This document shows, piece after piece, positions 8,844-16,890 of a DNA stretch of 64,000 bases. The translations under genes and the position numbers were made by a program. The stretch covers positions 21,895 through 85,894 of the forward strand of contig NZ_JACXXG010000019.1 in assembly GCF_014764705.1 (NCBI RefSeq), read 5' to 3'. The stretch is from Stutzerimonas kunmingensis (GTDB lineage Bacteria > Pseudomonadota > Gammaproteobacteria > Pseudomonadales > Pseudomonadaceae). The notes below the pieces were generated by a model that was given only the letters and a program-made list of their open reading frames with translations, was not told where the DNA came from and did no database searches. Position 1 is the first letter of the stretch. Each line of letters begins with the position of its first letter.

Positions 8844-9803
8844 ATGTCCAGTCGCGCCGTTTTCCTCGATCTTTCCCCACTCGAACAAGGCGACCTCGAT
8901 CTGACCCCGCTGCAGGACGCGTTCAGCGAACTCGTGTGTCATGAGCAAAGCACAACGGATCAGATTGTCGAGCGTCTGCGCGGCGCGCAGGTGGCCATCG
9001 TCAACAAGGTCGCGCTGAGTGCAGACACCCTGGCGGCCTGCCCCGATCTCAAGCTGATCCTGGTCTCTGCCACCGGAGTCAACAACATCGACCTGCAGGC
9101 CGCTGGCGAGCGCGGCATCGTGGTCTGCAACTGCCAGGCCTACGGCACCCCGACCGTGGCCCAGCACACCCTGATGTTGCTGCTGGCACTGGCCACGCGC
9201 CTCCCCGACTACCAGGCGGCCGTCGCCCGCGGCCGCTGGCAGGAAAGCGGTCAGTTCTGCCTGCTGGACTTTCCCATCGTCGAGCTGGAAGGCAAGACCC
9301 TCGGCCTGCTCGGCCACGGCGAACTCGGCAGCGCGGTGTCTCGATTGGCCGAGGCGCTTGGTATGCGCGTGCTGGTCGGCAACCTGCCGGGACGGCCGAA
9401 GCGCCCGGAACGCCTGGATCTGGACGAACTGCTGCCGCAGGTGGACGCATTGACGCTGCATTGCCCGCTGACAGAACAGACGCGCAATCTGATCGGTGCG
9501 CGCGAGCTGCAACTGATGAAGCCGAGCGCCTTCCTGATCAACGCCGCTCGTGGTGGCCTGGTCGACGAACAGGCACTGGCCGATGCCCTGCGCCGCGGTC
9601 ACCTGGGTGGTGCCGCCACCGACGTTCTGACCAGCGAGCCGCCGAGCGACGACAACCCGCTGCTGGACCCGAGCCTGCCACGCCTGATCATCACCCCACA
9701 CAGCGCCTGGGGCAGCCGCGAGGCGCGCCAGCGCATCGTCGGGCAGCTCGCCGAGAATGCAACGGCGTTCTTTGCCGGCAAACCGATTCGGCAGGTGAAC
9801 TGA
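8844..9803 (+). CDS. D-isomer-specific 2-hydroxyacid dehydrogenase
   Basis: A 319-residue NAD(P)-dependent oxidoreductase. The nucleotide-binding loop GHGELG lies near residue 155. The catalytic Arg is in NAARGGLVDE (about 234), the Glu is in the SEPPSDDNPLL region (about 263) and the His is in TPHSAWG (about 282). This order is diagnostic of the D-2-hydroxyacid dehydrogenase family, which reduces 2-keto acids such as hydroxypyruvate or glyoxylate. A glycerate dehydrogenase (HprA) role is plausible but not decided. The ATG at 8844 follows an AAAGG; the upstream frame from 8793 overlaps the divergent exporter gene and is rejected. Confidence 0.9.
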   Translation: MSSRAVFLDLSPLEQGDLDLTPLQDAFSELVCHEQSTTDQIVERLRGAQVAIVNKVALSADTLAACPDLKLILVSATGVNNIDLQAAGERGIVVCNCQAYGTPTVAQHTLMLLLALATRLPDYQAAVARGRWQESGQFCLLDFPIVELEGKTLGLLGHGELGSAVSRLAEALGMRVLVGNLPGRPKRPERLDLDELLPQVDALTLHCPLTEQTRNLIGARELQLMKPSAFLINAARGGLVDEQALADALRRGHLGGAATDVLTSEPPSDDNPLLDPSLPRLIITPHSAWGSREARQRIVGQLAENATAFFAGKPIRQVN

Positions 9804-9887
9804 GCACCGGCCCAGGGGCTGGGCGTCCCGGCTTGCGAGAAAACGCCGATAGCCCCTAAGCTCCCCGACTTTTTCCGGGAGACGCCA

Positions 9888-10886
9888 ATGGACCCTCGAA
9901 GCGAAGTGCTGCTGCGTCAGGCCGAGCTGTTTCAAGGCCGGCTGCTGCTGGCCGGGCCGCCCGCCGACGACCTGCTGGGTCAGCTTCCCGCCGCGGTTGG
10001 CTGGAGCTGGCATGCAGGCGAGCAGCAATTGCTGGACCGTCGCTTCGGCGGGCGTTGCAGCTTTGGCGTCGCACCGGTACCGGGCGAGTTCGACGCCGCC
10101 GTGCTGTTCCTACCGAAATCCCGCGAACTCACCGACTATCTGCTGCAAACGCTGGCGGCGCGCCTCAACGGACGGCCGCTGTATCTGGTCGGCGAGAAAC
10201 GTGCCGGCGTCGAGCGCGCCGCCAGGCAACTGGCCGGGTTCGGCCGCGCGCGCAAGCTCGACAGCGCCCGCCACTGCCAGCTCTGGCAGGTAATGGTCGA
10301 GCAGGCACCTGCTGCTCCCGAACTGGACGCCCTGGCGCACCATTTCACCCTCGAGCTGGCGGACGGCCCGTTGCAGGTCATCAGCCTGCCCGGCGTGTTC
10401 AGCCATGGTCGCCTGGATGTCGGCAGCGCCCTGCTGCTCGAGCATCTCGATGACCTCCCAAGTGGGCGCGTGCTCGACTTCGGCTGTGGGGCCGGCATTC
10501 TCGGCGCCACGCTCAAGCGTCGCTATCCGCAAAGCAATCTGCTGCTGCTGGATGTGGACGCCTTCGCCATCGAGAGCAGCCGCAGGACGCTCGCCGCGAA
10601 CGGACTCGAAGCTGAAGTGATTGCCGGGGATGGCATCGACGCCGCGCCACGACAGCTGGCGGCGATCGTCAGTAACCCGCCGTTCCACCAGGGCGTGCAC
10701 ACCAGCTACCGGGCCAGCGAGGCGCTGATCGAGCGCGCGGCCGAGCACCTGGTCAGCAGTGGCGAGCTGCGCCTGGTAGCCAACGCGTTCCTCAGGTATC
10801 CCCCCCTGGTTGAGCAGCATCTTGGCCCCTGTCACACGCTTGCCGAGCGCGACGGCTTCCGTATCTACCGCGCCGTGCACCCCTGA
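9888..10886 (+). CDS. rsmC: 16S rRNA guanine-1207 N2-methyltransferase
   Basis: A 332-residue class I SAM-dependent methyltransferase with the duplicated architecture of RsmC. A degenerate N-terminal methyltransferase-like half is followed by a catalytic C-terminal half. That half has the SAM motif [12 protein letters not shown] (about 197-208) and the amino-methylating motif NPPFHQG (about 260). RsmC methylates G1207 of 16S rRNA in the 30S subunit. The ATG at 9888 has GGGAGACG just upstream. It runs in the same direction as the dehydrogenase gene but 84 bp downstream. The Mn2+ riboswitch follows it, so the next gene is a separate unit. Confidence 0.9.
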   Translation: MDPRSEVLLRQAELFQGRLLLAGPPADDLLGQLPAAVGWSWHAGEQQLLDRRFGGRCSFGVAPVPGEFDAAVLFLPKSRELTDYLLQTLAARLNGRPLYLVGEKRAGVERAARQLAGFGRARKLDSARHCQLWQVMVEQAPAAPELDALAHHFTLELADGPLQVISLPGVFSHGRLDVGSALLLEHLDDLPSGRVLDFGCGAGILGATLKRRYPQSNLLLLDVDAFAIESSRRTLAANGLEAEVIAGDGIDAAPRQLAAIVSNPPFHQGVHTSYRASEALIERAAEHLVSSGELRLVANAFLRYPPLVEQHLGPCHTLAERDGFRIYRAVHP

Positions 10887-10937
10887 CGCCAGCGACCGGC
10901 GGTTGCACCGACCGGCCGGTTGCGGCAAACTCGCCGC

Positions 10938-11140
10938 CGTCCTTGGGGGAGTAGTCTCCGACGAGCGCCCTGCTCGTCCGGCATGCGTCAACATACTTGG
11001 TCCGCAGACCATGGCGCATGCGACCGGCCAGCGCGTAACGATACGCCAGGCCAGGTTTGACAAGACCCATGACATGTACACCTGACCCGGGCGGGCAGGC
11101 TGCGCATGTCATGGTGAATCTGTAGACCCGCCCTAAAGGA
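10938..11140 (+). promoter_or_regulatory. yybP-ykoY manganese riboswitch with translational expression platform
   Basis: The leader of the TMEM165-type gene has two hallmark segments of yybP-ykoY riboswitches. GGGGGAGTAGT lies at about 10945 and GTCAACATACT at about 10987. A closing GACAAGACC lies at about 11059 and can pair through CAAG with CTTG near 10942. Downstream, CCATGACATG (11067-11076) pairs perfectly with CATGTCATGG (11105-11114). GGGCGGG (11089-11095) can pair with CCCGCCC (11127-11133), right beside the AAAGGA ribosome site at 11135. Family knowledge: these aptamers bind Mn2+ and switch on Mn exporters. The lack of a U-run suggests control of translation, which is inference. Confidence 0.85.
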
Positions 11141-11147
11141 ATGCCGC

Positions 11148-11735
11148 TTGGAATCGTTTTTCGTCCCCACCCTGATCGTTGCGCTCGCCGAAATCGGCGA
11201 CAAGACGCAGTTGCTCGCGCTGCTGCTGGCGGCGCGTTATCGGCGACCGTGGCCGATCATCTGGGGCATCGTCGTCGCCACGCTGGCCAACCATGCCGCC
11301 GCCGGCGCGGTCGGCAGCTGGGTATCGAGCCTGCTTTCGCCGGTGGCGCTGAGCTGGATACTGGCGGCAAGCTTCGCCGCGGTCGCGCTGTGGACGCTGG
11401 TGCCGGACAAACTGGATGACGACGATGCCAAGCTGGGCCGCGCCTACGGCCCCTTCGTCGCGACAACGATCGCCTTCTTCATTGCCGAGATGGGCGACAA
11501 GACCCAGGTCGCGACGGTGATGCTCGCCGCACAGTATCCGGAATTCATTCTGGTCATCCTCGGCACCACGGTCGGCATGCTGCTGGCCAACGTTCCGGTG
11601 GTGCTGATCAGCCACTTCGCCGCCGACCGCCTGCCGTTGACGCTGATCCGCCGGGTCGCCGCGGCCGGCTTTGCCGCACTCGCGCTGTACGCCGGCTATC
11701 AGGCGCTGTCCATGAGCACGATTGTCTCAGGCTGA
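11148..11735 (+). CDS. TMEM165/GDT1 (UPF0016) family manganese exporter
   Basis: A 195-residue membrane protein with about six helices arranged as two homologous halves. Each half carries the family motif E-x-G-D-K-T, at residues 15-20 (EIGDKT) and 114-119 (EMGDKT). These acidic motifs form the cation path in UPF0016 proteins, whose bacterial members export Mn2+. The Mn2+ riboswitch directly upstream independently supports this role. The start is TTG at 11148, seven bases after AAAGGA. An ATG at 11141 is in another frame. The weak start codon fits a gene held down until Mn2+ releases its leader. Confidence 0.9.
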   Translation: MESFFVPTLIVALAEIGDKTQLLALLLAARYRRPWPIIWGIVVATLANHAAAGAVGSWVSSLLSPVALSWILAASFAAVALWTLVPDKLDDDDAKLGRAYGPFVATTIAFFIAEMGDKTQVATVMLAAQYPEFILVILGTTVGMLLANVPVVLISHFAADRLPLTLIRRVAAAGFAALALYAGYQALSMSTIVSG

Positions 11736-11819
11736 TACCCAGCGCAAATCTGCGCCACCGGGGAGCTGATAGAGTGCGCTACCGCAGCGCACATCAGCGC
11801 CCCGAGGAGATCAGGCTGC

Positions 11820-12263
11820 ATGTCAGCGGATGGACGCAAGAAACGAGTCTGCAACCATATCGATCTGAGCTGGAACAAGGGCCGCCTGGCCCTTTCCGAA
11901 CAGATGCAGAGCAAGTATTTCGCCTACAAGGGCTCATTCATCGGCCAGCCGCTGAACAGCGCAGGTTTCGCCGAGCTCGTGCGCAATGTGCGTACAGCCG
12001 TGCCGGATCTGGAAGTGGTGGTGGATGAGTGCATCTGCGAGGGCCACAAGGTGGTCACCTCAACCACTGTGATGGGAACGCTGGCGACGCCGCTGCTCGG
12101 CTACTCGGTCGCCGACAAGATTCTCGCGATCGCCGTGATGAGCGTCTGGACGCTGAACCCAGCTGGCGATATCGAGGAAATCCACACGCTCATCGACCTC
12201 GAAGGCGTGCATCAGCAACTGGGTATCGAGACCCCCCTTTCGACGCTGCTGTCGCCGGCCTGA
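11820..12263 (+). CDS. SnoaL-like / ester cyclase family protein
   Basis: A 147-residue soluble protein resembling the SnoaL-like (NTF2-fold) polyketide-cyclase family, which act as small-molecule cyclases or hydratases or have unknown roles. The evidence is its size, the mixed alpha/beta pattern and a central segment (VVDECICEGHKVVTSTTVMGT) resembling the ester-cyclase beta-sheet region with its paired acidic residues. No catalytic assignment is possible from sequence. The ATG at 11820 is preceded by GAGGAG at a good distance. It stands alone, between the exporter gene and the convergent M48 protease gene, whose stop is only 22 bp away. Confidence 0.7.
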   Translation: MSADGRKKRVCNHIDLSWNKGRLALSEQMQSKYFAYKGSFIGQPLNSAGFAELVRNVRTAVPDLEVVVDECICEGHKVVTSTTVMGTLATPLLGYSVADKILAIAVMSVWTLNPAGDIEEIHTLIDLEGVHQQLGIETPLSTLLSPA

Positions 12264-12285
12264 ACGGCCGGCGACAGGTCATCGT

Positions 12286-13104
12286 TCAACGGCCGCTGCG
12301 GGCCTGCTCGTAGAGCGGCATCACTTTCGGAATATTCGTCTTCAACGCTGCGGTGCGGGTGGTGGACGACGGGTGCGTGCTCATGAACTCGGGCGGTGCC
12401 GAACCACCGGCCGAAGCCATCTTCTCCCACAGCGTGATCGCCGCATTCGGGTTGTAGCCCGCGCGCGCCGCGAGCTCCAGGCCGATCAGATCCGCTTCGT
12501 TCTCGTTGCCGCGGCTGTTAGGCAGCGTCATCAGATATTCCACACCCATGTTCGCCAGCTGCAGGCCGCCGGTACCGACGCCCATGGCCGACCCCAGCTG
12601 CGTCGCCATCTGCACGCCATAGGCCTTGGACATGGCTTCGCGACCGTGCTCGCGCAATGCGTGGGCGATCTCGTGGCCCATCACGGCCGCGATCTCGTCG
12701 TCGGTGAGCTTCAGCTTCTCGATCAGGCCGGTGTAGAAGATGATCTTGCCGCCCGGGCCGCAGTTGGCGTTAAGCTCCGGGCTGTCGATGACGTTGACCT
12801 GCCAGTCCCATTGCGTGGCATCGGGACGGAATACTCCGACCTTGGCGATCAGCCGCTGGGCAATACCGTTGACCCGCTTGGTGATTGCGCTGTTTTTCTC
12901 CAGCACACCCTTGCTTGACGCCGCACTGAGCGTCTCTTGATAAGACTGGGCGTACATCTGGTTGACCTGCTCGGTCGACAGCATGCTGAACATGTACTGC
13001 TTGCGGTCGACGCCTACGGCGCCGCCGCTGGTGGTGTTGACGGCCTGACAGCCCGCCAGCACGGCAGCGGCGACCAACAGCGACAATCTGTGCGGTTTGA
13101 ACAT
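12286..13104 (-). CDS. M48-family lipoprotein metallopeptidase (LoiP/BepA-like)
   Basis: A 272-residue lipoprotein protease. The signal peptide ends in LAGC with Cys19. The zinc motif HEIAH is at residues 144-148, followed by the third-ligand region NENEAD. The single M48 domain without TPR repeats fits LoiP-like outer-membrane proteases more than BepA. Such enzymes degrade misfolded outer-membrane proteins in the periplasm. The ATG at 13104 has GGAGAG upstream. The 5' flank contains the 190-bp inverted-repeat element, which starts only 33 bp upstream of the start codon and may affect its promoter. Confidence 0.92.
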   Translation of the reverse strand: MFKPHRLSLLVAAAVLAGCQAVNTTSGGAVGVDRKQYMFSMLSTEQVNQMYAQSYQETLSAASSKGVLEKNSAITKRVNGIAQRLIAKVGVFRPDATQWDWQVNVIDSPELNANCGPGGKIIFYTGLIEKLKLTDDEIAAVMGHEIAHALREHGREAMSKAYGVQMATQLGSAMGVGTGGLQLANMGVEYLMTLPNSRGNENEADLIGLELAARAGYNPNAAITLWEKMASAGGSAPPEFMSTHPSSTTRTAALKTNIPKVMPLYEQARSGR

Positions 13105-13137
13105 CGAGTCTCTCCGGAAAACCTGCGCCGTATCCTA

Positions 13138-13327
13138 GGGTCTGTTCCCGTTTCGTCGCAAGCCACGTTGCTGCGCCAAATGGCGCCATGGCCGGGCGGC
13201 GTTCCGCAGGCGCGGGACGCAGGTAATGGTGGCTCCCTTGCCAAGTCCCGCAACGCCGCATGGCGCCATTTGCCGCGCTACCCGCAGGGCCGGGCGGCGC
13301 GGCCGCGTACGAAACGGGAACAGACCC
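13138..13327. mobile_element. MITE-like element with 19-bp perfect terminal inverted repeats and TA flanks
   Basis: The left end GGGTCTGTTCCCGTTTCGT (13138-13156) is matched exactly, inverted, by 13309-13327. Both ends are flanked by TA (13136-13137 and 13328-13329), which looks like a TA target duplication. Inside, ATGGCGCCAT palindromes occur near each end (about 13180 and 13258). No open reading frame encodes a transposase. A non-autonomous element mobilised by an IS630/mariner-type enzyme, which uses TA targets, is the best explanation; the enzyme family is inference. It fills most of the space between the divergent M48 and chemoreceptor genes. Confidence 0.72.
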
Positions 13328-13426
13328 TATCGCGGACCCACCTGTCAGGCAACCGAACGTACCGCTGCAGTTGTCGCAAATCCTGCCGATAGCCTCCTTA
13401 TCCGCTGCGCAATTGGGGTTCCGCAC

Positions 13427-15556
13427 ATGTTCAGATCCATCCAGACCGCCTTCGCCGCATTGGCCGGCGCCTGCACCCTGGCCGTGATCGCCGCACTTCT
13501 GCTGTATGCGATGGTTTCCGGAATGCGCAGCCAGGCGCTGGTCGAGGAGCGGACCCGTTCGCTGATCGACGGCATGGTCGAGCAGCGCGTCACTGCCCTC
13601 GCCCAGACCCAGGTCAGTCGCATCCAGGCACAACTCCAGGCCCCCCTGCAGATCGCCACCGGCCTCGCTCGAGTACACACCCTGACCGGCCTCAGCGATG
13701 ACGAAGGGATGCCGATGGCCAACCTGACGCGCGAAGAGCTGATCAATCTGGCGCGACAGACCCTGCTCGAGAACCCCAATCTGACCAGCACCTACATCGC
13801 CTGGGAGCCCAACGGCGTGGACGTCAACGACGTCATGTATCGCGGCGACGCCCCGGGCATGGTCGACGGCCGCTTCGCCAGCTGGATCTACCGCGACGCC
13901 AGCGGCCAGATGGTGGTCGACAAGCTCACCGACATCGAGGACACCCGCCTGCTGGAAACCGGCGTGCGCGCCGGCGAGTACTACCTCTGCCCGCGCGAGC
14001 AGCTCAAGCCCTGCGTAGGCGATCCAGCACCCTACGAGATGAATGGCAAGACGTCGCTGCTGTCGTCGTTCAATGCGCCGATCATAATCGAGGGCAAGTT
14101 CCACGGTATCGTCGGCGCGGACATCAGCGTCGACTTCATCCAACAGCTGCTGAGCGAGGCCAACACCCAGCTCTACGGTGGCGTCGGCCAGATCGCGCTG
14201 ATCTCCAACAACGGCCGCCTTGCCGCCTACAGCCGCGACACCAGCCTTATCGGCAAGCCCGCCGCACAGATACTCGACGCCGAGGAGCAGGCACTGGTCA
14301 AGCAGTTGCCGGCCGGTCAGACCCACTATCGAATCGATCAGGCCCGTGGCCGCGTCGCGCTGTTCCTGCCGTTTTCCTTTGCCGGCACCGAAGCCCGCTG
14401 GGTGCTGATGCTGGAGCTGCCGACCGCCGAGGTGATGAAGGAGCTGGACCAGTTGATGGTCGCCCTCGCCGACGAAAGCCGCAGCAGCCTTGCCACCATG
14501 CTCGTCATCGGTGTGCTGATCGGCCTTGCCGGTCTGCTGGCGATCTGGCTTATCAGCCGCCGCATCACCCGCCCGCTGCGCGAAATGGTGGTCATGCTGG
14601 ACAACATCGGCCAGGGCGAAGGCGACCTGACCCAGCGCCTGAACATCGACAGTCGCAACGAGCTAGGCCAGATCGCCGCCGGTTTCAACGCCTTCCTCGC
14701 CCGCCTGCAGGGCATGATCGGCGAGGTCGTCAGCTCGGTGCAGAAGGTCAGTGATGCCTCCGAGCACACCGCCGACATCGCCATCCGTACCGACAAGGGC
14801 GTGCAGACCCAGCTGGCGGAAATCGAGCTGGTGGCCACTGCCGTGCACGAAATGACCGCCACCGCCCAGGACGTTGCGCGCAACGCGACCCAGGCCGCCG
14901 AAGCCGCCAACAATGCCGATCGCGCGGCCAATCAGGGCCGGCACATCGTGCAGGACACCGGCTCGACCATCACGGAACTGGCCGACGAGATCGGCCGCGC
15001 GGTGGAGGTGGTGCAGACGCTGGCCCGCGACAGCGAGAACATCGACGCCATCCTGGTGACCATTCGCAGCATTGCCGAGCAAACCAACCTGCTCGCCCTA
15101 AACGCGGCAATCGAGGCCGCCCGCGCCGGCGAGCAGGGACGCGGCTTCGCCGTCGTGGCCGACGAGGTCCGTAACCTGGCGCAGAAGACGCAGCAGGCGA
15201 CCGGCGAGATCCAGCAGATGATCCAGCAGCTGCAGAACGGCACGCGGGATGTGGTGCAGGTGATGGAGCAGAGTCAGAGCCGCACCCAGCGCAGCGTCGA
15301 GCAGGCGGATGCCGCGGCCGAGGCGCTGCAGGCGATCACCCAGGCGGTCTCGCTGATCAACGACATGAACAACCAGATCGCCAGTGCCGCCGAGGAGCAG
15401 AGCGCGGTGGCCGAAGACATCAACCGCAACGTCACCAACATCGGTCAGGTCGCGCAGGAAGTTGCCGGTGGCGCCGAGGAAGCCAGCCAGGCCAGTGCCG
15501 GGTTGACGCGCCTGGCCGAACAGCAGCGTCGCCTGATCAACCAGTTCAGGGTGTGA
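13427..15556 (+). CDS. methyl-accepting chemotaxis protein with Cache sensor domain
   Basis: A 709-residue chemoreceptor. A transmembrane helix near residues 8-28 is followed by a large periplasmic double-Cache-like region to about 365, then a second helix near 370-390. A HAMP domain ([13 protein letters not shown]) and a cytoplasmic signalling domain follow, with the conserved hairpin tip [20 protein letters not shown]. It should bind a small ligand outside and control CheA/CheW inside. The ligand is not predictable. The ATG at 13427 begins the signal-anchor; the longer frame from 13226 reads through the MITE and is rejected. There is no CheB/CheR-type pentapeptide at the C-terminus (it ends NQFRV). 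Confidence 0.92.
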   Translation: MFRSIQTAFAALAGACTLAVIAALLLYAMVSGMRSQALVEERTRSLIDGMVEQRVTALAQTQVSRIQAQLQAPLQIATGLARVHTLTGLSDDEGMPMANLTREELINLARQTLLENPNLTSTYIAWEPNGVDVNDVMYRGDAPGMVDGRFASWIYRDASGQMVVDKLTDIEDTRLLETGVRAGEYYLCPREQLKPCVGDPAPYEMNGKTSLLSSFNAPIIIEGKFHGIVGADISVDFIQQLLSEANTQLYGGVGQIALISNNGRLAAYSRDTSLIGKPAAQILDAEEQALVKQLPAGQTHYRIDQARGRVALFLPFSFAGTEARWVLMLELPTAEVMKELDQLMVALADESRSSLATMLVIGVLIGLAGLLAIWLISRRITRPLREMVVMLDNIGQGEGDLTQRLNIDSRNELGQIAAGFNAFLARLQGMIGEVVSSVQKVSDASEHTADIAIRTDKGVQTQLAEIELVATAVHEMTATAQDVARNATQAAEAANNADRAANQGRHIVQDTGSTITELADEIGRAVEVVQTLARDSENIDAILVTIRSIAEQTNLLALNAAIEAARAGEQGRGFAVVADEVRNLAQKTQQATGEIQQMIQQLQNGTRDVVQVMEQSQSRTQRSVEQADAAAEALQAITQAVSLINDMNNQIASAAEEQSAVAEDINRNVTNIGQVAQEVAGGAEEASQASAGLTRLAEQQRRLINQFRV

Positions 15557-15577
15557 GGACGACGCAGCCGCGCCGGT

Positions 15578-16195
15578 TCACGCCGGCGTGAGGCACTCCG
15601 GCCCGTCGATACGCGGGTCATTCACCACGGTTGCCAGTGGCCGCTCACGCAAGGCCGGCTGAGGCTGGGCCAGCAGCGCCTGCAATGTCTCGAGCGGCGT
15701 TTCGGGATCGAGCCAGGCGGCCTGCCCGGCTTCATTAAGCATCAGTGGCCGACGCAGCGTAGCCGCGGGCAGCGTCACCACGGCGGCGCTCAGATACGTA
15801 TGACCCTGTACCGGATAGGCTTCCCAGAGTGCGGCGAAATAGCCGAGCGAGCCTTCGCTGGTCATCCAGTACGGGCGCTTGCGCGCCGAGCCACGCCACT
15901 CGTAGAAGCCGTTGGCCGGCAGCAACCCGCGCCGCTGGCGAAACGCCTCGCGAAACATAGGCTGTTCGCTGATGGTTTCTGCCCGGGCCTGGGCAGGGGT
16001 GCGCGTCAGATCGGTAAGCCAGGCCGGGGTCAGCCCCCAGCGCACGCGGCTGAGCTGCAACTGCGCATCGACCTGACGCAACAGCAGCACCGAAGCGCCA
16101 GGCGCGAGGCTCCAGTGCGGTTGCTGATCGGAGGGGAAGCCGGGCAAGGCAGCGAAGTCCTGGCTCCAGCGGAAAAGGGCATAGCGACCGCACAT
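15578..16195 (-). CDS. SOS response-associated peptidase-like protein (YedK/HMCES fold), divergent active site
   Basis: A 205-residue protein beginning MCGRYALF, the hallmark of SRAP proteins, whose Cys2 becomes the N-terminal residue and crosslinks to abasic sites in single-stranded DNA. Arg71 in ARAET and Glu99 in GFYEWRG are present. Two other usual active-site residues are not. The Asn before ARAET is Gln69, and the HDRMP motif with its His is replaced by LRRPLM (147-152). Canonical roles therefore need caution: crosslinking through Cys2 may persist while reversal or stabilisation differs. It converges with the chemoreceptor gene, and the next gene on this strand is 11 bp away. Confidence 0.85.
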   Translation of the reverse strand: MCGRYALFRWSQDFAALPGFPSDQQPHWSLAPGASVLLLRQVDAQLQLSRVRWGLTPAWLTDLTRTPAQARAETISEQPMFREAFRQRRGLLPANGFYEWRGSARKRPYWMTSEGSLGYFAALWEAYPVQGHTYLSAAVVTLPAATLRRPLMLNEAGQAAWLDPETPLETLQALLAQPQPALRERPLATVVNDPRIDGPECLTPA

Positions 16196-16206
16196 AAAAA
16201 GACTCG

Positions 16207-16467
16207 TCAGCAGATCAGTTCGCCGGGGTAACTCTCCGGTTCATCGCCCGGCAACGGCTCGGCGCCATTGTACGCAGCGATCAGCTGACGTGCCCGCTCG
16301 GCATCCGCATCCGCAACCATCAGTCCGAGCAGCCCGGCCGCCGGCAGCTCGCCCATGGCGCCGATCAGATGACTACCCGCCAAGAATGCCTCGATGCCCT
16401 CGGCAATCAACATGCCGCTGAGCATCTCCGCCTCCAGCAGATCGCGCGGCTCGTAGATACGCCGCAT
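16207..16467 (-). CDS. DUF2007 (putative signal-transducing) small protein
   Basis: An 86-residue protein with the pattern of DUF2007 proteins: MRRIYEPRDLLEAEMLSGML followed by a short segment ending in a variable acidic tail. The family binds no known ligand with certainty and has an ACT-like fold. There are two adjacent ATG codons. The one at 16467 is seven bases from GGAGG, while the one at 16470 is four bases away and overlaps the upstream stop as ATGA. Either way it is translationally coupled to the cysteine-rich gene. The pair is commonly adjacent in Pseudomonas. Confidence 0.8.
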   Translation of the reverse strand: MRRIYEPRDLLEAEMLSGMLIAEGIEAFLAGSHLIGAMGELPAAGLLGLMVADADAERARQLIAAYNGAEPLPGDEPESYPGELIC

Positions 16468-16649
16468 CATTCGTCCTCCCCTCGGGTTTCCAGCTGCCAC
16501 TGTTCACCGTCCGTACGCAGATCAAAGACGATCGGCCGGCAGCACACGGCGCAGTCCTCGATGTACTGCTGATCGCCCGCACTGAGATCGAGGACGGCCT
16601 CGACCGGCTCGCCACAATAAGGGCAATGAAAGAGCTGTGTTTCCAGCAT
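16467..16649 (-). CDS. CPXCG-motif cysteine-rich small protein
   Basis: A 60-residue putative zinc-ribbon protein. The first knuckle is CPYCG (residues 9-13) and the second is in CAVCCRP (about 33-39), giving a four-cysteine metal site. Function is unknown for this family. The ATG follows GGAGGACCG. Its stop codon overlaps the start of the DUF2007 gene, so both are probably made together. Confidence 0.85.
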   Translation of the reverse strand: MLETQLFHCPYCGEPVEAVLDLSAGDQQYIEDCAVCCRPIVFDLRTDGEQWQLETRGEDE

Positions 16650-16890
16650 CGGTCCTCCGCGTGACTTGTCGCTATAATCGCCGTCTTTAAAGGTCGCTGA
16701 TTCGAACCTTTAAGAAGACCGACTCGGTGTGTCCCGCAATTGGGCACCCTGGGCCGCAAGTAGGGTTTCTCAGGCATGAGGCGAAACGGCCGTTTACTCG
16801 ATGAGTATGAGCCAGCCGGCTCCGGTCCGTTCCGCGAATTGCCTGCCCACCGCTGCAGGCCCGTTCCTCGTTTCCTTTACAGAGAGCATG

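Noticed and set aside
12770..14326. Minus-strand ORF of 518 codons spanning the MITE and the chemoreceptor
   Set aside because: It runs through the inverted-repeat element and overlaps two good genes; no signature is present.
16683..16720. tRNA-like T-arm (GGTTCGAATC on the minus strand)
   Set aside because: The T-loop motif is there, but the flanking bases do not form a five-base stem and there are no acceptor, D or anticodon arms.
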